From: a virus
Strand: one strand, 5' to 3'
Length of the DNA stretch: 64,000 nucleotides
Virus record (IMG/VR): IMGVR_UViG_3300025141_000029
Span: 93,734-157,733 of that record
The notes under the pieces are model-generated. The model saw nothing but the letters and a program-made list of their open reading frames with translations. It was not told where the DNA came from and made no database searches. Shown here in pieces: positions 46,439-54,066 of this stretch. Each line of letters starts with the position of its first letter. Positions within the stretch are counted from its first letter, which is position 1. A program made the position numbers and the translations under genes.

Positions 46439-47713
46439 TTATAGTATTTCAATTTCGTCTAATTTACTTATCCATTCTCGTTCTTCTCTCGAAGGTAAAA
46501 ATTTCTCAATTAAAGAATTTATTTTTTCATATTGATTCTCTTTCGAAAGATTTTTTAAGAGATGTTTCTGAAGTTGTTTTGCTTGTTTTTTAAACCTTCC
46601 ATGATCTCTATAGATCTCTCTCATTCGAATCTTGAATGAGCCTTGCTCTGGAAAACACCACATTGAATCTTGTTGAATTACGCCATCCCATACTGCTTCT
46701 TTTTGAATTGGCGCCAATGAATATTCAACTTTGGCAAACATAGCTTTATTTTTAATTTTATCTTTTTTATCTTTTGTTGGCATATGAAGAAAATCTACAT
46801 AACCGCTCCAATCAGCAGCAACTATTGGTAAGCCCTCATACGCAGCTTCAAACATAGGTAATCCAAAGCCCTCTCCATGGGTTGTTGTTAGAAGAGCTTT
46901 TATTTTTGAATTACGATAAAGCTGATGTATTTCTTGATCTGTCATATCACCATGAAGAAGATATACTTTACATTTTCTATTTTTATAATCTTCTTTAGAT
47001 AAGATATTTTTTAACATTTCCAAAGTATGATTTCTATCCATTAAAGAATTTTTAGCAAAATTCGTTTTTAAAATTAAACCAACTTCTTGATCAATAAATT
47101 CTTCAACAAACCATTGTATACAATTTACAATATTTTTTCTAGGACTCCATTGTGCGACGGCCAAAAAATTAAAATCAGTTTCTAGATTTAAACTTAAATC
47201 AACATCTTCAAAAGATTTGACAGGATAAGATACAACTTCAATTGGAGTCATACAACGATAATCGGGTATAATTTGTCCTGTTTCTTTTACAGTTGCCTCA
47301 TATTGTGTATTCTCATACACCTGTTTTGAATGATTTGATGGAACAATAATTAAATCCATTATATTTCCATTTTCAATCCAAATAGGTGCGACTTTAGTTG
47401 TTTCAATTCCTGCTGTAACTCCAATATTGATTGGTGCTAATTTTTCCCATTCATTGGGGATAGATACTTGTATAGATATATCAAAAACCGCAGTCTTGTT
47501 GTTGACTACCAATGTTGTTTTTTGTATTATGGAATCCAACCATTCTCTTTCGTCATCATTATCGACAACCCAGCCAGTATGACCCCATCCTAGAGGAATT
47601 ATATATAGATCTAGCTTATCTTCCATAGTTCTTAAAGCCCGTAATAAAAATCGAACATGTTCTCCATATCCAGATCTTGTTAAAACTGGTCCTCTTACTA
47701 ATACTTTTGTCAC
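46439..47713 (-). CDS. glycosyltransferase, GT4 family
   Basis: 424 residues, GT-B fold. 'GPVLTRSGYGEHVRFLLRAL' is the Gly-rich N-terminal motif and 'NFLAVAQWSPRKNIVNCIQWF' is the start of the C-domain. 'ALLTTTHGEGFGLPMFEAAYEGLPIVA' carries the E-x7-E nucleotide-binding motif (EGFGLPMFE). A retaining transferase on a polysaccharide is expected. It is two bases from its neighbours on either side. Confidence 0.85.
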   Translation of the reverse strand: MTKVLVRGPVLTRSGYGEHVRFLLRALRTMEDKLDLYIIPLGWGHTGWVVDNDDEREWLDSIIQKTTLVVNNKTAVFDISIQVSIPNEWEKLAPINIGVTAGIETTKVAPIWIENGNIMDLIIVPSNHSKQVYENTQYEATVKETGQIIPDYRCMTPIEVVSYPVKSFEDVDLSLNLETDFNFLAVAQWSPRKNIVNCIQWFVEEFIDQEVGLILKTNFAKNSLMDRNHTLEMLKNILSKEDYKNRKCKVYLLHGDMTDQEIHQLYRNSKIKALLTTTHGEGFGLPMFEAAYEGLPIVAADWSGYVDFLHMPTKDKKDKIKNKAMFAKVEYSLAPIQKEAVWDGVIQQDSMWCFPEQGSFKIRMREIYRDHGRFKKQAKQLQKHLLKNLSKENQYEKINSLIEKFLPSREEREWISKLDEIEIL

Positions 47714-47714
47714 T

Positions 47715-48983
47715 TTATTGCCTCACTTCAATTAATTGCCATGACTTATAATTTTTTCTTGTTTTCCAAGAGCCATAATTTTCATGAATTTGTTCTAATA
47801 ATTCAGGCCAACGGGCAGAATAATTTTCAAAATTATAATTTTCTTCGACATGTTTCCGTCCCAAAAGTCCAATTTCTTTACGTTGTTCTCTTGTTAGTTC
47901 ATAAATTTTTAGAAGTGCATTAATGAAATCATTTTTAGTAATTCGGTCTTCATATATATATGGTACTTCTTGCGATCCAATGATGGCTTTTGAACTAGGC
48001 TCAATGCCTACTCCAAACCAATTTTTACCATCTGTAACTTGCTCTTGAAGGCCGCCAGTCATATTAACAATAATCGGCGTTCCACATGAAAGAGACTCTA
48101 AAGTAGCTAAGCCAAATCCTTCAGCATCAGATATATTGATAGTACAGTCGGCAAAATTATAAATCTTAGCTAAAATCTGTGGATCGACAGGGTGTGTTGA
48201 AAAAGTTACCTCTCCATTAACCAATCCAAGCTCATTTATTATTGCTGCCAAATCTTGACCAGCACCATCTTTTGGATTAGTATGCATAATCAAAGATGCT
48301 TTATCGTGGCCAATTTTATCCAAAAATTCTTTAAACCAATAAATCAAAGTTCCACTTTGTTTTCTCCTAGCATTTCTATTATTCCAAAAGAATACAGTCT
48401 TGTTTTCCAATTGAGGCATCGCCTCCAACATGAACTCTTTAGTTTCTTGTTCATCCAAAGGTTTAAAAATTTCGCTAGGTACTCCATGTGGAATATAGTG
48501 GCTTTCGACATCTGGTGATACAGTTTTCACAATATCATCAGTCACTTTCGAAATAGCGGCTATCACATCTGTAGAATCATAAAAGACTTTATTAAACTTA
48601 GGATATGGATAGTTATCCCATACATGATAATAGACCATTGGCATTAAACTGCGAATTTCATTTTCAATTTCCCAAAGCCATCCAAAAAATCTAGGATCTG
48701 TCATAAACCAAAGAATGTCTGGTTTATGACTTCGTATCGCAGATCTGATCATATCATGATCACCATATCCATCAACTGGAAATATTAACCAGTCTTCACC
48801 ATATGGATCAACTTTTCGCGGAGTATAATCTGCATGTTTTATTGCTCCCCCAAAACACACAAATTGAAATTTCTTAGTTTTTAAACAAGAATCAATCATA
48901 TATTTTGTTTGTGTACCGACGCCGGAAGGAGATAAAGGATGATCAGATAATACAAGAACTTTAATTTTTTTATTTTCTTTCAT
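47715..48983 (-). CDS. glycosyltransferase, GT4 family
   Basis: 422 residues, GT-B fold. 'VLVLSDHPLSPSGVGTQTKYM' is the N-terminal loop. 'VFFWNNRNARRKQSG' and 'NISDAEGFGLATLESLSCGTPIIV' hold the C-domain E-x7-E motif (EGFGLATLE). It is the first gene of the glycan island in the direction of transcription, six bases after the nuclease gene, and pairs with the adjacent 424-aa transferase of similar design. The donor sugar is not known. Confidence 0.85.
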   Translation of the reverse strand: MKENKKIKVLVLSDHPLSPSGVGTQTKYMIDSCLKTKKFQFVCFGGAIKHADYTPRKVDPYGEDWLIFPVDGYGDHDMIRSAIRSHKPDILWFMTDPRFFGWLWEIENEIRSLMPMVYYHVWDNYPYPKFNKVFYDSTDVIAAISKVTDDIVKTVSPDVESHYIPHGVPSEIFKPLDEQETKEFMLEAMPQLENKTVFFWNNRNARRKQSGTLIYWFKEFLDKIGHDKASLIMHTNPKDGAGQDLAAIINELGLVNGEVTFSTHPVDPQILAKIYNFADCTINISDAEGFGLATLESLSCGTPIIVNMTGGLQEQVTDGKNWFGVGIEPSSKAIIGSQEVPYIYEDRITKNDFINALLKIYELTREQRKEIGLLGRKHVEENYNFENYSARWPELLEQIHENYGSWKTRKNYKSWQLIEVRQ

Positions 48984-48989
48984 AAATAC

Positions 48990-49769
48990 CTATTTTTTAC
49001 ATATTGTGGGCTTGTCTTTAAATGGACAATACATACAAGACAATTTATTTTTTACATATTGTCTATTTTTAATATTGTACATTGCTGTTGACAATAAGTT
49101 AAGCGCATTTTGAGTTTTTTTGGGGCCAGCACTTACCTGGAATATTTCTATTTGATCTTGTTTTGCCGTACGTTTTAAAAGTGCAAAATAAGTTTTAATA
49201 TTTTTTGGATCAATATCGTGTTTTTTGGCAAAAAAATGTTTATATAAAGTTAACTGATAGGTTACTAACCTATCTTGTTTCTTTTGCTGTTTCCAGCCCC
49301 AAGAACAAGTCTTCCAATCAATAATATGATATTCATCATCCTTTTTCAGCACTAAGTCTATAAAACCTTTAAAATTATTTTCTTCTTCTTCGATGGGCTC
49401 ATATAATCTTTCTTCTACAGAAAAAACATCAAATTCTTCAAAATATTCTTTAAGGCCCGGTATCATTTGAGGAGCAAGAAGGGCGCCCTGTTGTCTCATC
49501 TTTTGTACCAAAGAACTATCTAATTTCAGATCTTTGTCTTCTTGAGTCAATGATTTTAATTCATTTAAAAATTGTAGTTCAAAATACTCTTCTGGTGCTG
49601 TATTCGAATCCTCAACAAGAAATTTCTCTCCTACGGCATGAATAGCTTTGCCAAAAGAAGTAAATTCATTACCCTTAAAGATTCTTAATCCATCAAGATA
49701 TTCTAATTTATGCCGATATGGACACTCTGCCCATGTTTTAAGCTCAGAATATGAAATATGTTTTTTCAT
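48990..49769 (-). CDS. PD-(D/E)XK nuclease, Cas4/RecB-like, with C-terminal Cys cluster
   Basis: 259 residues. 'ISYSELKTWAECPYRHKLEYL' is the family start with C16. 'GKAIHAVGEKF' holds the motif-I His. 'GFIDLVLKKDDEYHIIDWKT' gives the D138...D151-x-K153 catalytic core. Three Cys near the end ('LSCMYCPF' and 'TICKK') with C16 could bind an Fe-S cluster as in Cas4 and AddB-type nucleases. It is a likely 5'-3' or ssDNA exonuclease used in phage recombination or replication. There is no CRISPR array in the window. Confidence 0.8.
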   Translation of the reverse strand: MKKHISYSELKTWAECPYRHKLEYLDGLRIFKGNEFTSFGKAIHAVGEKFLVEDSNTAPEEYFELQFLNELKSLTQEDKDLKLDSSLVQKMRQQGALLAPQMIPGLKEYFEEFDVFSVEERLYEPIEEEENNFKGFIDLVLKKDDEYHIIDWKTCSWGWKQQKKQDRLVTYQLTLYKHFFAKKHDIDPKNIKTYFALLKRTAKQDQIEIFQVSAGPKKTQNALNLLSTAMYNIKNRQYVKNKLSCMYCPFKDKPTICKK

Positions 49770-49788
49770 TTTTATAATTCCTATTAAC

Positions 49789-50457
49789 TTAATTTAATAA
49801 TTTTTTTATTTTTTTGATCAAGCTTGGACTTATTGTCTGTAAGTCTCGATGATCACCTAAAATATATTCTTCAAATCCTGTCGCAAAATATTCTCTCAGA
49901 GAAGTAGCAGCATATGGGGTGATAAAGAGTCCATAATTTGTTAATTTATCAAATTTCTCATAGCCTACCACATTTAATAAAAACATGTCAAATGCTCCAT
50001 TATATTTTACATCGTAAAAATCATATTTAGATATATCAAATCCTTGATGTTTAAGGGTGCTTTCTAATTTATGACGCTTTAAAAGAAATTCATCTTCAAT
50101 TTCTTTATCAGAATATATCTGATCTCCATATATTTGTTCTAACGCATGCGAATATTCATGAATAATATCATCTAATAAATCCAACATATCATCTTGATCA
50201 TTAGAAATATACAAATTATTTTGATGATAAAGTGCGTTAATCTTTCTATCATTAAAGATAGCATAATCTCCCACATAAATATTTTTGATCATATCTTTTG
50301 GAGGGAGCGGCAATAATGTTTCAACCGCAGCAATAAGCTCACGCATATCAATATTGTTTGTTAATTTATCTTGTATAATTATAGGAACAGAACCAAATAA
50401 AGTATATTCAAAATTTTGTTTTTGTTGCTCTTTAATCCGATTGATTATTTTTTTCAT
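49789..50457 (-). CDS. HExxH metallopeptidase-like protein
   Basis: 222 residues from the chosen start. 'IIHEYSHALEQIYGDQ' contains the zinc motif HExxH (H100, E101, H104). 'YAATSLREYFATGFEEYI' further on offers the likely third ligand Glu in an 'EYFATGFEEY' segment, as in anthrax-lethal-factor-like and minigluzincin peptidases. No signal peptide. ATG at 50457 overlaps the upstream gene by 26 bases; the longer option (50493) overlaps by 62. The substrate is unknown. Confidence 0.65.
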   Translation of the reverse strand: MKKIINRIKEQQKQNFEYTLFGSVPIIIQDKLTNNIDMRELIAAVETLLPLPPKDMIKNIYVGDYAIFNDRKINALYHQNNLYISNDQDDMLDLLDDIIHEYSHALEQIYGDQIYSDKEIEDEFLLKRHKLESTLKHQGFDISKYDFYDVKYNGAFDMFLLNVVGYEKFDKLTNYGLFITPYAATSLREYFATGFEEYILGDHRDLQTISPSLIKKIKKLLN

Positions 50458-50731
50458 TTTCAGTTCTTTTATTATCAGCCTCTTGAAAATCATTTAAAGC
50501 CTGTTCATAACCTCGAAAGAAATTTTCTTCAGCGACTGCTAGCAAAAACTCTGGAAATTCTTGTGCTATTGTTCCAACAATCATCTCTACTGTTACTTCT
50601 CCGCTTTCCGGTCCATGTCGATTACCTACATATTCTATAAGCCATTTTTTTAATTCCGTATCCGGAAATGATTGTTCTAATAAAACAGGATTACGCTCGT
50701 ATATCTTTGAATCTGAATCGTTGATTTCCAT
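50432..50731 (-). CDS. small acidic phage protein (99 aa)
   Basis: Unknown function. The central region 'SFPDTELKKWLIEYVGN', 'VEMIVGTIAQEFPEFLLAVAEEN' and 'RGYEQALNDF' is helical and resembles small proteins placed near phoH in marine T4-like phages, as I recall. The tail is very polar. A good Shine-Dalgarno (AAAAGGAGC) precedes the ATG by five bases. The 55-base gap upstream has no clear hairpin. Confidence 0.6.
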   Translation of the reverse strand: MEINDSDSKIYERNPVLLEQSFPDTELKKWLIEYVGNRHGPESGEVTVEMIVGTIAQEFPEFLLAVAEENFFRGYEQALNDFQEADNKRTENEKNNQSD

Positions 50732-50786
50732 AAAATGCTCCTTTTCACATTGTATACTTAAGACTATATCATAAAATTTTAATAAT

Positions 50787-52097
50787 TTAAAGTATTTTCG
50801 ATGCCAGCGTAGCCACTTTTGATCTTTCGCCTTTTTTGAGAGTTATATGCCCTGAAACTTCATGTTCTTTAAATTTTTCAATGGCATATGAAAGACCATT
50901 AGAAGTAGCATCTAAATAAGTATTATCAATTTGTTCAATGTCTCCAGTTAAAATAATTTTTGAATTTTCACCAATTCTAGTGACAATTGTTTTTAATTCA
51001 TGAACTGTTAAGTTTTGTGCTTCATCAATAATAACATAAGCATTGGAGATAGAACGACCTCTAATATATGTAAGCGCTTCGATTTCAATAACTCCTTGAT
51101 CCATTAACAAGGACATTGTATCTTTTTTATCACCCATCAAAAATTCTAAATTATCTTGTACGGGCATTAACCATGGGCCCATTTTCTCTTCTAAGGTACC
51201 AGGTAAAAATCCTATATCACGGCCGACTGGCTGAACCGGCCTAGAAACGACCAATTTTTTATACTTATTCTGATCCAAAACTTGATCCAGGCCAGCAGCA
51301 AGAGCTAATAAAGTTTTTCCACAGCCGGCTGGCCCAATCATTGAAATAATGGGAATATCTTCATTCATCAACATATCTAGAGCAAAAGCCTGTTCTTTGT
51401 TTCTAGCTTTTAAACCCCATATTCCTTTATTTTTATATTCATTGATTTTTTGTAATGGTGTATTATTATTAATAAATTTGGCCAATGTTGTATGTTTTGG
51501 ATCTGAGCTAGATATCAGCATGATATATTGGTTTGGATTAAATTTTCCTTCTATGACCTCAGCAGTGATATTTTCGCCGGTATAAAATCTATCAATAATC
51601 TGATCATCGACTAAATGGGTCTTAAAGCCATCGTAAAGCTCTTGGATATCCGAGACTACCTGATTCTCTATATAATCCTCTGAAGGCAAGTCTAAGGCGT
51701 CGCATTTGATACGCATATTGATATCTCTAGATATCACAATTACCTTGCGTTTTGGATTATCTCTTTTTTCTGTTAAGGCTGTGGTAACAATTTGATTATC
51801 AGCATTAGTTTCATCTAACCCAATGGGCATTAAATCTAAATCATACATTTTAACAGATAAAATACCTTTACCTTTTCCCAGACGTATTCCTTTATGAAGA
51901 TTTCCCTTTTCTCTTAAACTATCAAGAATGCGGATTGAAGATCTCGCATTTAAGCCAACTCCATCTTGTCTTTTCTTGTGTTTATCAATCTCTTCTAGAA
52001 CTTTTAATGGAATTATAATATCATTATTCTTAAATGAAAATATAGATTTAGCATTGGTTAAAAAAACATTCGTATCAAGCACATAAGTTTTTTTCAT
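50787..52097 (-). CDS. phoH: PIN-PhoH fusion protein (PhoH2 type)
   Basis: 436 residues. An N-terminal PIN nuclease domain (about 1-150: 'YVLDTNVFL' with D8, a Glu near 36, 'DETNADNQI', 'VISRDINMR') is joined to a PhoH ATPase domain with Walker A 'GPAGCGKT' (255-262) and Walker B 'AYVIIDEAQN' (about 355). PhoH2 proteins are RNA helicase/RNase units; phoH is a marker gene of marine phages. It is preceded by AGGA at a proper distance and a TATAAATA late box at 52118-52125, so late expression is predicted. Confidence 0.9.
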   Translation of the reverse strand: MKKTYVLDTNVFLTNAKSIFSFKNNDIIIPLKVLEEIDKHKKRQDGVGLNARSSIRILDSLREKGNLHKGIRLGKGKGILSVKMYDLDLMPIGLDETNADNQIVTTALTEKRDNPKRKVIVISRDINMRIKCDALDLPSEDYIENQVVSDIQELYDGFKTHLVDDQIIDRFYTGENITAEVIEGKFNPNQYIMLISSSDPKHTTLAKFINNNTPLQKINEYKNKGIWGLKARNKEQAFALDMLMNEDIPIISMIGPAGCGKTLLALAAGLDQVLDQNKYKKLVVSRPVQPVGRDIGFLPGTLEEKMGPWLMPVQDNLEFLMGDKKDTMSLLMDQGVIEIEALTYIRGRSISNAYVIIDEAQNLTVHELKTIVTRIGENSKIILTGDIEQIDNTYLDATSNGLSYAIEKFKEHEVSGHITLKKGERSKVATLASKIL

Positions 52098-52117
52098 ATT
52101 TTTCCTAACGTTACAAG

Positions 52118-52125
52118 TATTTATA
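52118..52125 (-). promoter_or_regulatory. T4-type late promoter box upstream of phoH
   Basis: Leftward TATAAATA, an 8/8 match to the T4 late promoter -10 box. It lies in the 30-base gap between phoH and the divergent protease gene. Transcription starting about 6 bases downstream (near 52112) would leave a 15-base leader containing the Shine-Dalgarno AGGA before the phoH ATG. The gp55-like sigma factor in the same window provides the recognising factor. Confidence 0.6.
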
Positions 52126-52127
52126 GT

Positions 52128-52868
52128 ATGGTGAACTTACTAAAGAAAGCATTTTTATTCTTTTTTATTCTAACTTTAACTAGTTGCGCGCACTCAAATT
52201 TTCAATCATTTGATACTACAGAGATGCTACTCAAGCAAGCAAAAAAATCATTTGTAAAAATTGAAGTTGAAGTGTGGAGCGTCGAATGTATAACGTTAGA
52301 AGATAAGCAAAAAGAATGTATAAAAGAGAAAATAGGAGGAGCATGGGGATCTGGCTCTATTATCAATTACAAGGGCAAGAAACACATATTAACTGTTGCT
52401 CACGTATGTGAAAGTGAAAGAATAAATATGATGGCTTCAATGACCGGTCAAGAAGTTCATTATGATTTTCTAGCAACTGTTGAGGCCAATGATTGGCAAT
52501 CATATGGTGCCAAGCCAATTAAGATCGATCATCAAAATGATATATGTGTGATGTCAGTCGTCGATATTGATGCGCCATATTTAAAAATCTCCAACAAAAG
52601 ACCTTCCTACGGAGAAAAAATCTACACTGTCGCGTCGCCAGGGGGTTTAGCTAAAAATGGAATGGTACCGAACTTCGAAGGCAGATTTCTAGGTATTCAT
52701 GATGGAAGGGCTTTTTATAGTGTACCAGCGATGGGCGGATCAAGCGGTTCTCCATTGATTAACGGAAGAGGTGAAGTTGTAGGTATCACCCATTCGGTAT
52801 ACGCATATTTTCATCACGTAACGGTTTCTACTACTTTTGAAGAATTATGGAAATTTATCGCTAATTAA
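52128..52868 (+). CDS. trypsin-like serine protease, predicted lipoprotein
   Basis: 246 residues. A positively charged start, a hydrophobic stretch and the lipobox LTSC (C20) predict export and lipid anchoring. The catalytic triad is visible: 'LTVAHVC' (H92), 'QNDICVM' (D138) and 'GGSSGSPL' (S206). It is the only rightward gene in the 1-60058 region, divergent from phoH by 30 bases and ending ten bases from a convergent small gene. A role in host envelope modification, superinfection exclusion or lysis is inferred. Confidence 0.8.
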   Translation: MVNLLKKAFLFFFILTLTSCAHSNFQSFDTTEMLLKQAKKSFVKIEVEVWSVECITLEDKQKECIKEKIGGAWGSGSIINYKGKKHILTVAHVCESERINMMASMTGQEVHYDFLATVEANDWQSYGAKPIKIDHQNDICVMSVVDIDAPYLKISNKRPSYGEKIYTVASPGGLAKNGMVPNFEGRFLGIHDGRAFYSVPAMGGSSGSPLINGRGEVVGITHSVYAYFHHVTVSTTFEELWKFIAN

Positions 52869-52878
52869 TTGTTATTCT

Positions 52879-53064
52879 TTAAAAAACTTTACTTTTTACT
52901 GATGTGATATCCCAATCACTTTTATTGTGTCTTTTATTGAGACTAGCTTTATATACATAAGCGCCAGGGCATGCCTCCGCAAATGTTTTTGCTTTTATTT
53001 CTAAATTTTCAATTCTTTGTGTAAGTTGATCAAAAAATGTAAAATTATATAATCTATCTTTCAT
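52879..53064 (-). CDS. small phage protein (61 aa)
   Basis: Unknown function. It is basic with a helical middle ('QLTQRIENLEIKAKTFAEAC') and a conserved-looking end 'SLNKRHNKSDWDITSVKSKV'. It starts one base after the stop of the 40-aa gene upstream, suggesting a coupled small-gene operon. It converges with the protease gene over a ten-base gap with no convincing terminator hairpin. Confidence 0.5.
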   Translation of the reverse strand: MKDRLYNFTFFDQLTQRIENLEIKAKTFAEACPGAYVYKASLNKRHNKSDWDITSVKSKVF

Positions 53065-53065
53065 A

Positions 53066-53188
53066 TCAATCCAATAATAATTTTTTATTTTTTTCTTTTA
53101 TCTCAGAAACTTCTTCATCAATAACAAATTCTTCCAAGTGCATTTCTGCTAAATGAGGATATTTTTTAATCAATTCTTTGAGGGTCAT
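53066..53188 (-). CDS. small protein, re-started (40 aa)
   Basis: The frame is open further upstream, but the ATG at 53188 has by far the best ribosome site, AGGGAGG at 53194-53200 with proper spacing. I set the start there ('MTLKELIKKYPHLAEMH'). The short protein is helical and acidic at the end. It overlaps the stop of the 100-aa gene by 23 bases. Function unknown. Confidence 0.5.
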   Translation of the reverse strand: MTLKELIKKYPHLAEMHLEEFVIDEEVSEIKEKNKKLLLD

Positions 53189-53468
53189 ATTTTCCTCCCT
53201 CATTATTTCTTTTATTTTTTTTGTTACGTTTGACATTTTTCTTTTTTTCCTTCTTGGTTTCAAAATCTGGATGTAAACGCGTTTTTACAACAAATTGATT
53301 TTTTGACGATAAGAAATGAATTTTAACTTGCATTCCTTTATGCTTCTCATCATTTTTCCAAATACGTAAAAGCTTATTGCGAAGACTATCGGCCGACTCA
53401 TACGTTTGATGAAATGAATCATCTTTCCATGGTTTGCCCGGGCCGGCCACTTCTTGTTTTTCCAACAT
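53166..53468 (-). CDS. small basic phage protein (100 aa)
   Basis: Unknown function. N-terminal half is globular ('YESADSLRNKLLRIWKNDEKH', 'MQVKIHFLSSKNQFVVKTRL'). The C-terminal 30 residues are a Lys/Asn/Arg-rich tail of the kind that binds nucleic acid. ATG at 53468 is three bases after the stop of the 59-aa coiled-coil gene. Confidence 0.6.
   Translation of the reverse strand: MLEKQEVAGPGKPWKDDSFHQTYESADSLRNKLLRIWKNDEKHKGMQVKIHFLSSKNQFVVKTRLHPDFETKKEKKKNVKRNKKNKRNNEGGKYDPQRID
53194..53200 (-). promoter_or_regulatory. ribosome-binding site deciding the 53188 start
   Basis: AGGGAGG on the leftward strand, five bases before the ATG at 53188. The three longer in-frame ATG choices upstream have only weak purine runs, so this site selects the short form. 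Confidence 0.5.
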
Positions 53469-53471
53469 AAA

Positions 53472-53651
53472 CTACCTTTTCTGTAAAGTTGTTACGACTT
53501 TTTTCATATCACTGGCAACTTGACTCTTAAACGTACCAATTTCTGCTTTGAGCAGAGCTAAATCATCAGCAATTAGACCAATTCTATTTGTTAAACGATT
53601 GATTGTTTCTTTTTGTGTATCTACTACTTTAATAAGTTCTACATTGGTCAT
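53472..53651 (-). CDS. 59-aa coiled-coil protein
   Basis: Read directly from the gap between the 100-aa gene and 53707. ATG at 53651, TAG at 53472-53474. AAAGGAGG at 53658-53665 gives an excellent ribosome site. The product (start 'MTNVELIKVVDTQKETINRL') is one amphipathic helix with a heptad rhythm and no Cys, probably a coiled coil. Codon use matches its neighbours. Function unknown. Confidence 0.65.
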   Translation of the reverse strand: MTNVELIKVVDTQKETINRLTNRIGLIADDLALLKAEIGTFKSQVASDMKKVVTTLQKR

Positions 53652-53657
53652 GGTGGA

Positions 53658-53665
53658 CCTCCTTT
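53658..53665 (-). promoter_or_regulatory. strong ribosome-binding site for the 59-aa gene
   Basis: AAAGGAGG, six bases before the ATG at 53651. The AT-rich stretch just upstream (53666-53706) contains TATAAT-like runs on the leftward strand, but no matching -35 was found. Confidence 0.55.
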
Positions 53666-53706
53666 AATAAATTATAATTATAATATAACACATCTATAAT
53701 AACATG

Positions 53707-54066
53707 TTAATCTTTAATAAACCAATTTTCTATTTTAAATTTTTTCAAAAGTTTACGAAATTCATTTTTGTTTATACCCAGCATAGCAGCAGCTTCATTT
53801 TTTGTTCTACAGGCACTATTGGCATATTTTAAAACTGCATCTTTCGCAATATTTGGAATTTCTTTCCAAATATTAAAACCATATAATTTACCATTGACTG
53901 AATTGGCAGCCAATTCTAAACGAAGAGCGATAATTTCTTCGAGAGTCAAAGCAGAAAGCAAAATTTCAAAATCAGTTGTAATTTTGGCTTCAGACTTTAA
54001 CTTGTTTGAGATAGAATAATACTCTTGGCCAGGCCTGGAATATTTTTTTCTTTTAAACTTCCACAC
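53707..54066 (-). CDS. helix-turn-helix protein (119 aa)
   Basis: Predicted DNA-binding protein. The C-terminal segment 'CRTKNEAAAMLGINKNEFRKLL' splits into a helix-turn-helix (residues about 85-107; Fis-like 'AAAMLGI' turn). The middle 'LTLEEIIALRLELAANSVNGKLYG' recurs in marine T4-like phages as I recall. The N-terminus is basic. It directly follows the 999-aa gene with no gap. It may be a regulator or a structural nucleoid-type protein. Confidence 0.65.
   Translation of the reverse strand: MWKFKRKKYSRPGQEYYSISNKLKSEAKITTDFEILLSALTLEEIIALRLELAANSVNGKLYGFNIWKEIPNIAKDAVLKYANSACRTKNEAAAMLGINKNEFRKLLKKFKIENWFIKD

Noticed and set aside
48990-49769. Cas4 of a CRISPR system
   Set aside because: No Cas1/Cas2 or repeat array is present; a phage recombination nuclease is more likely.
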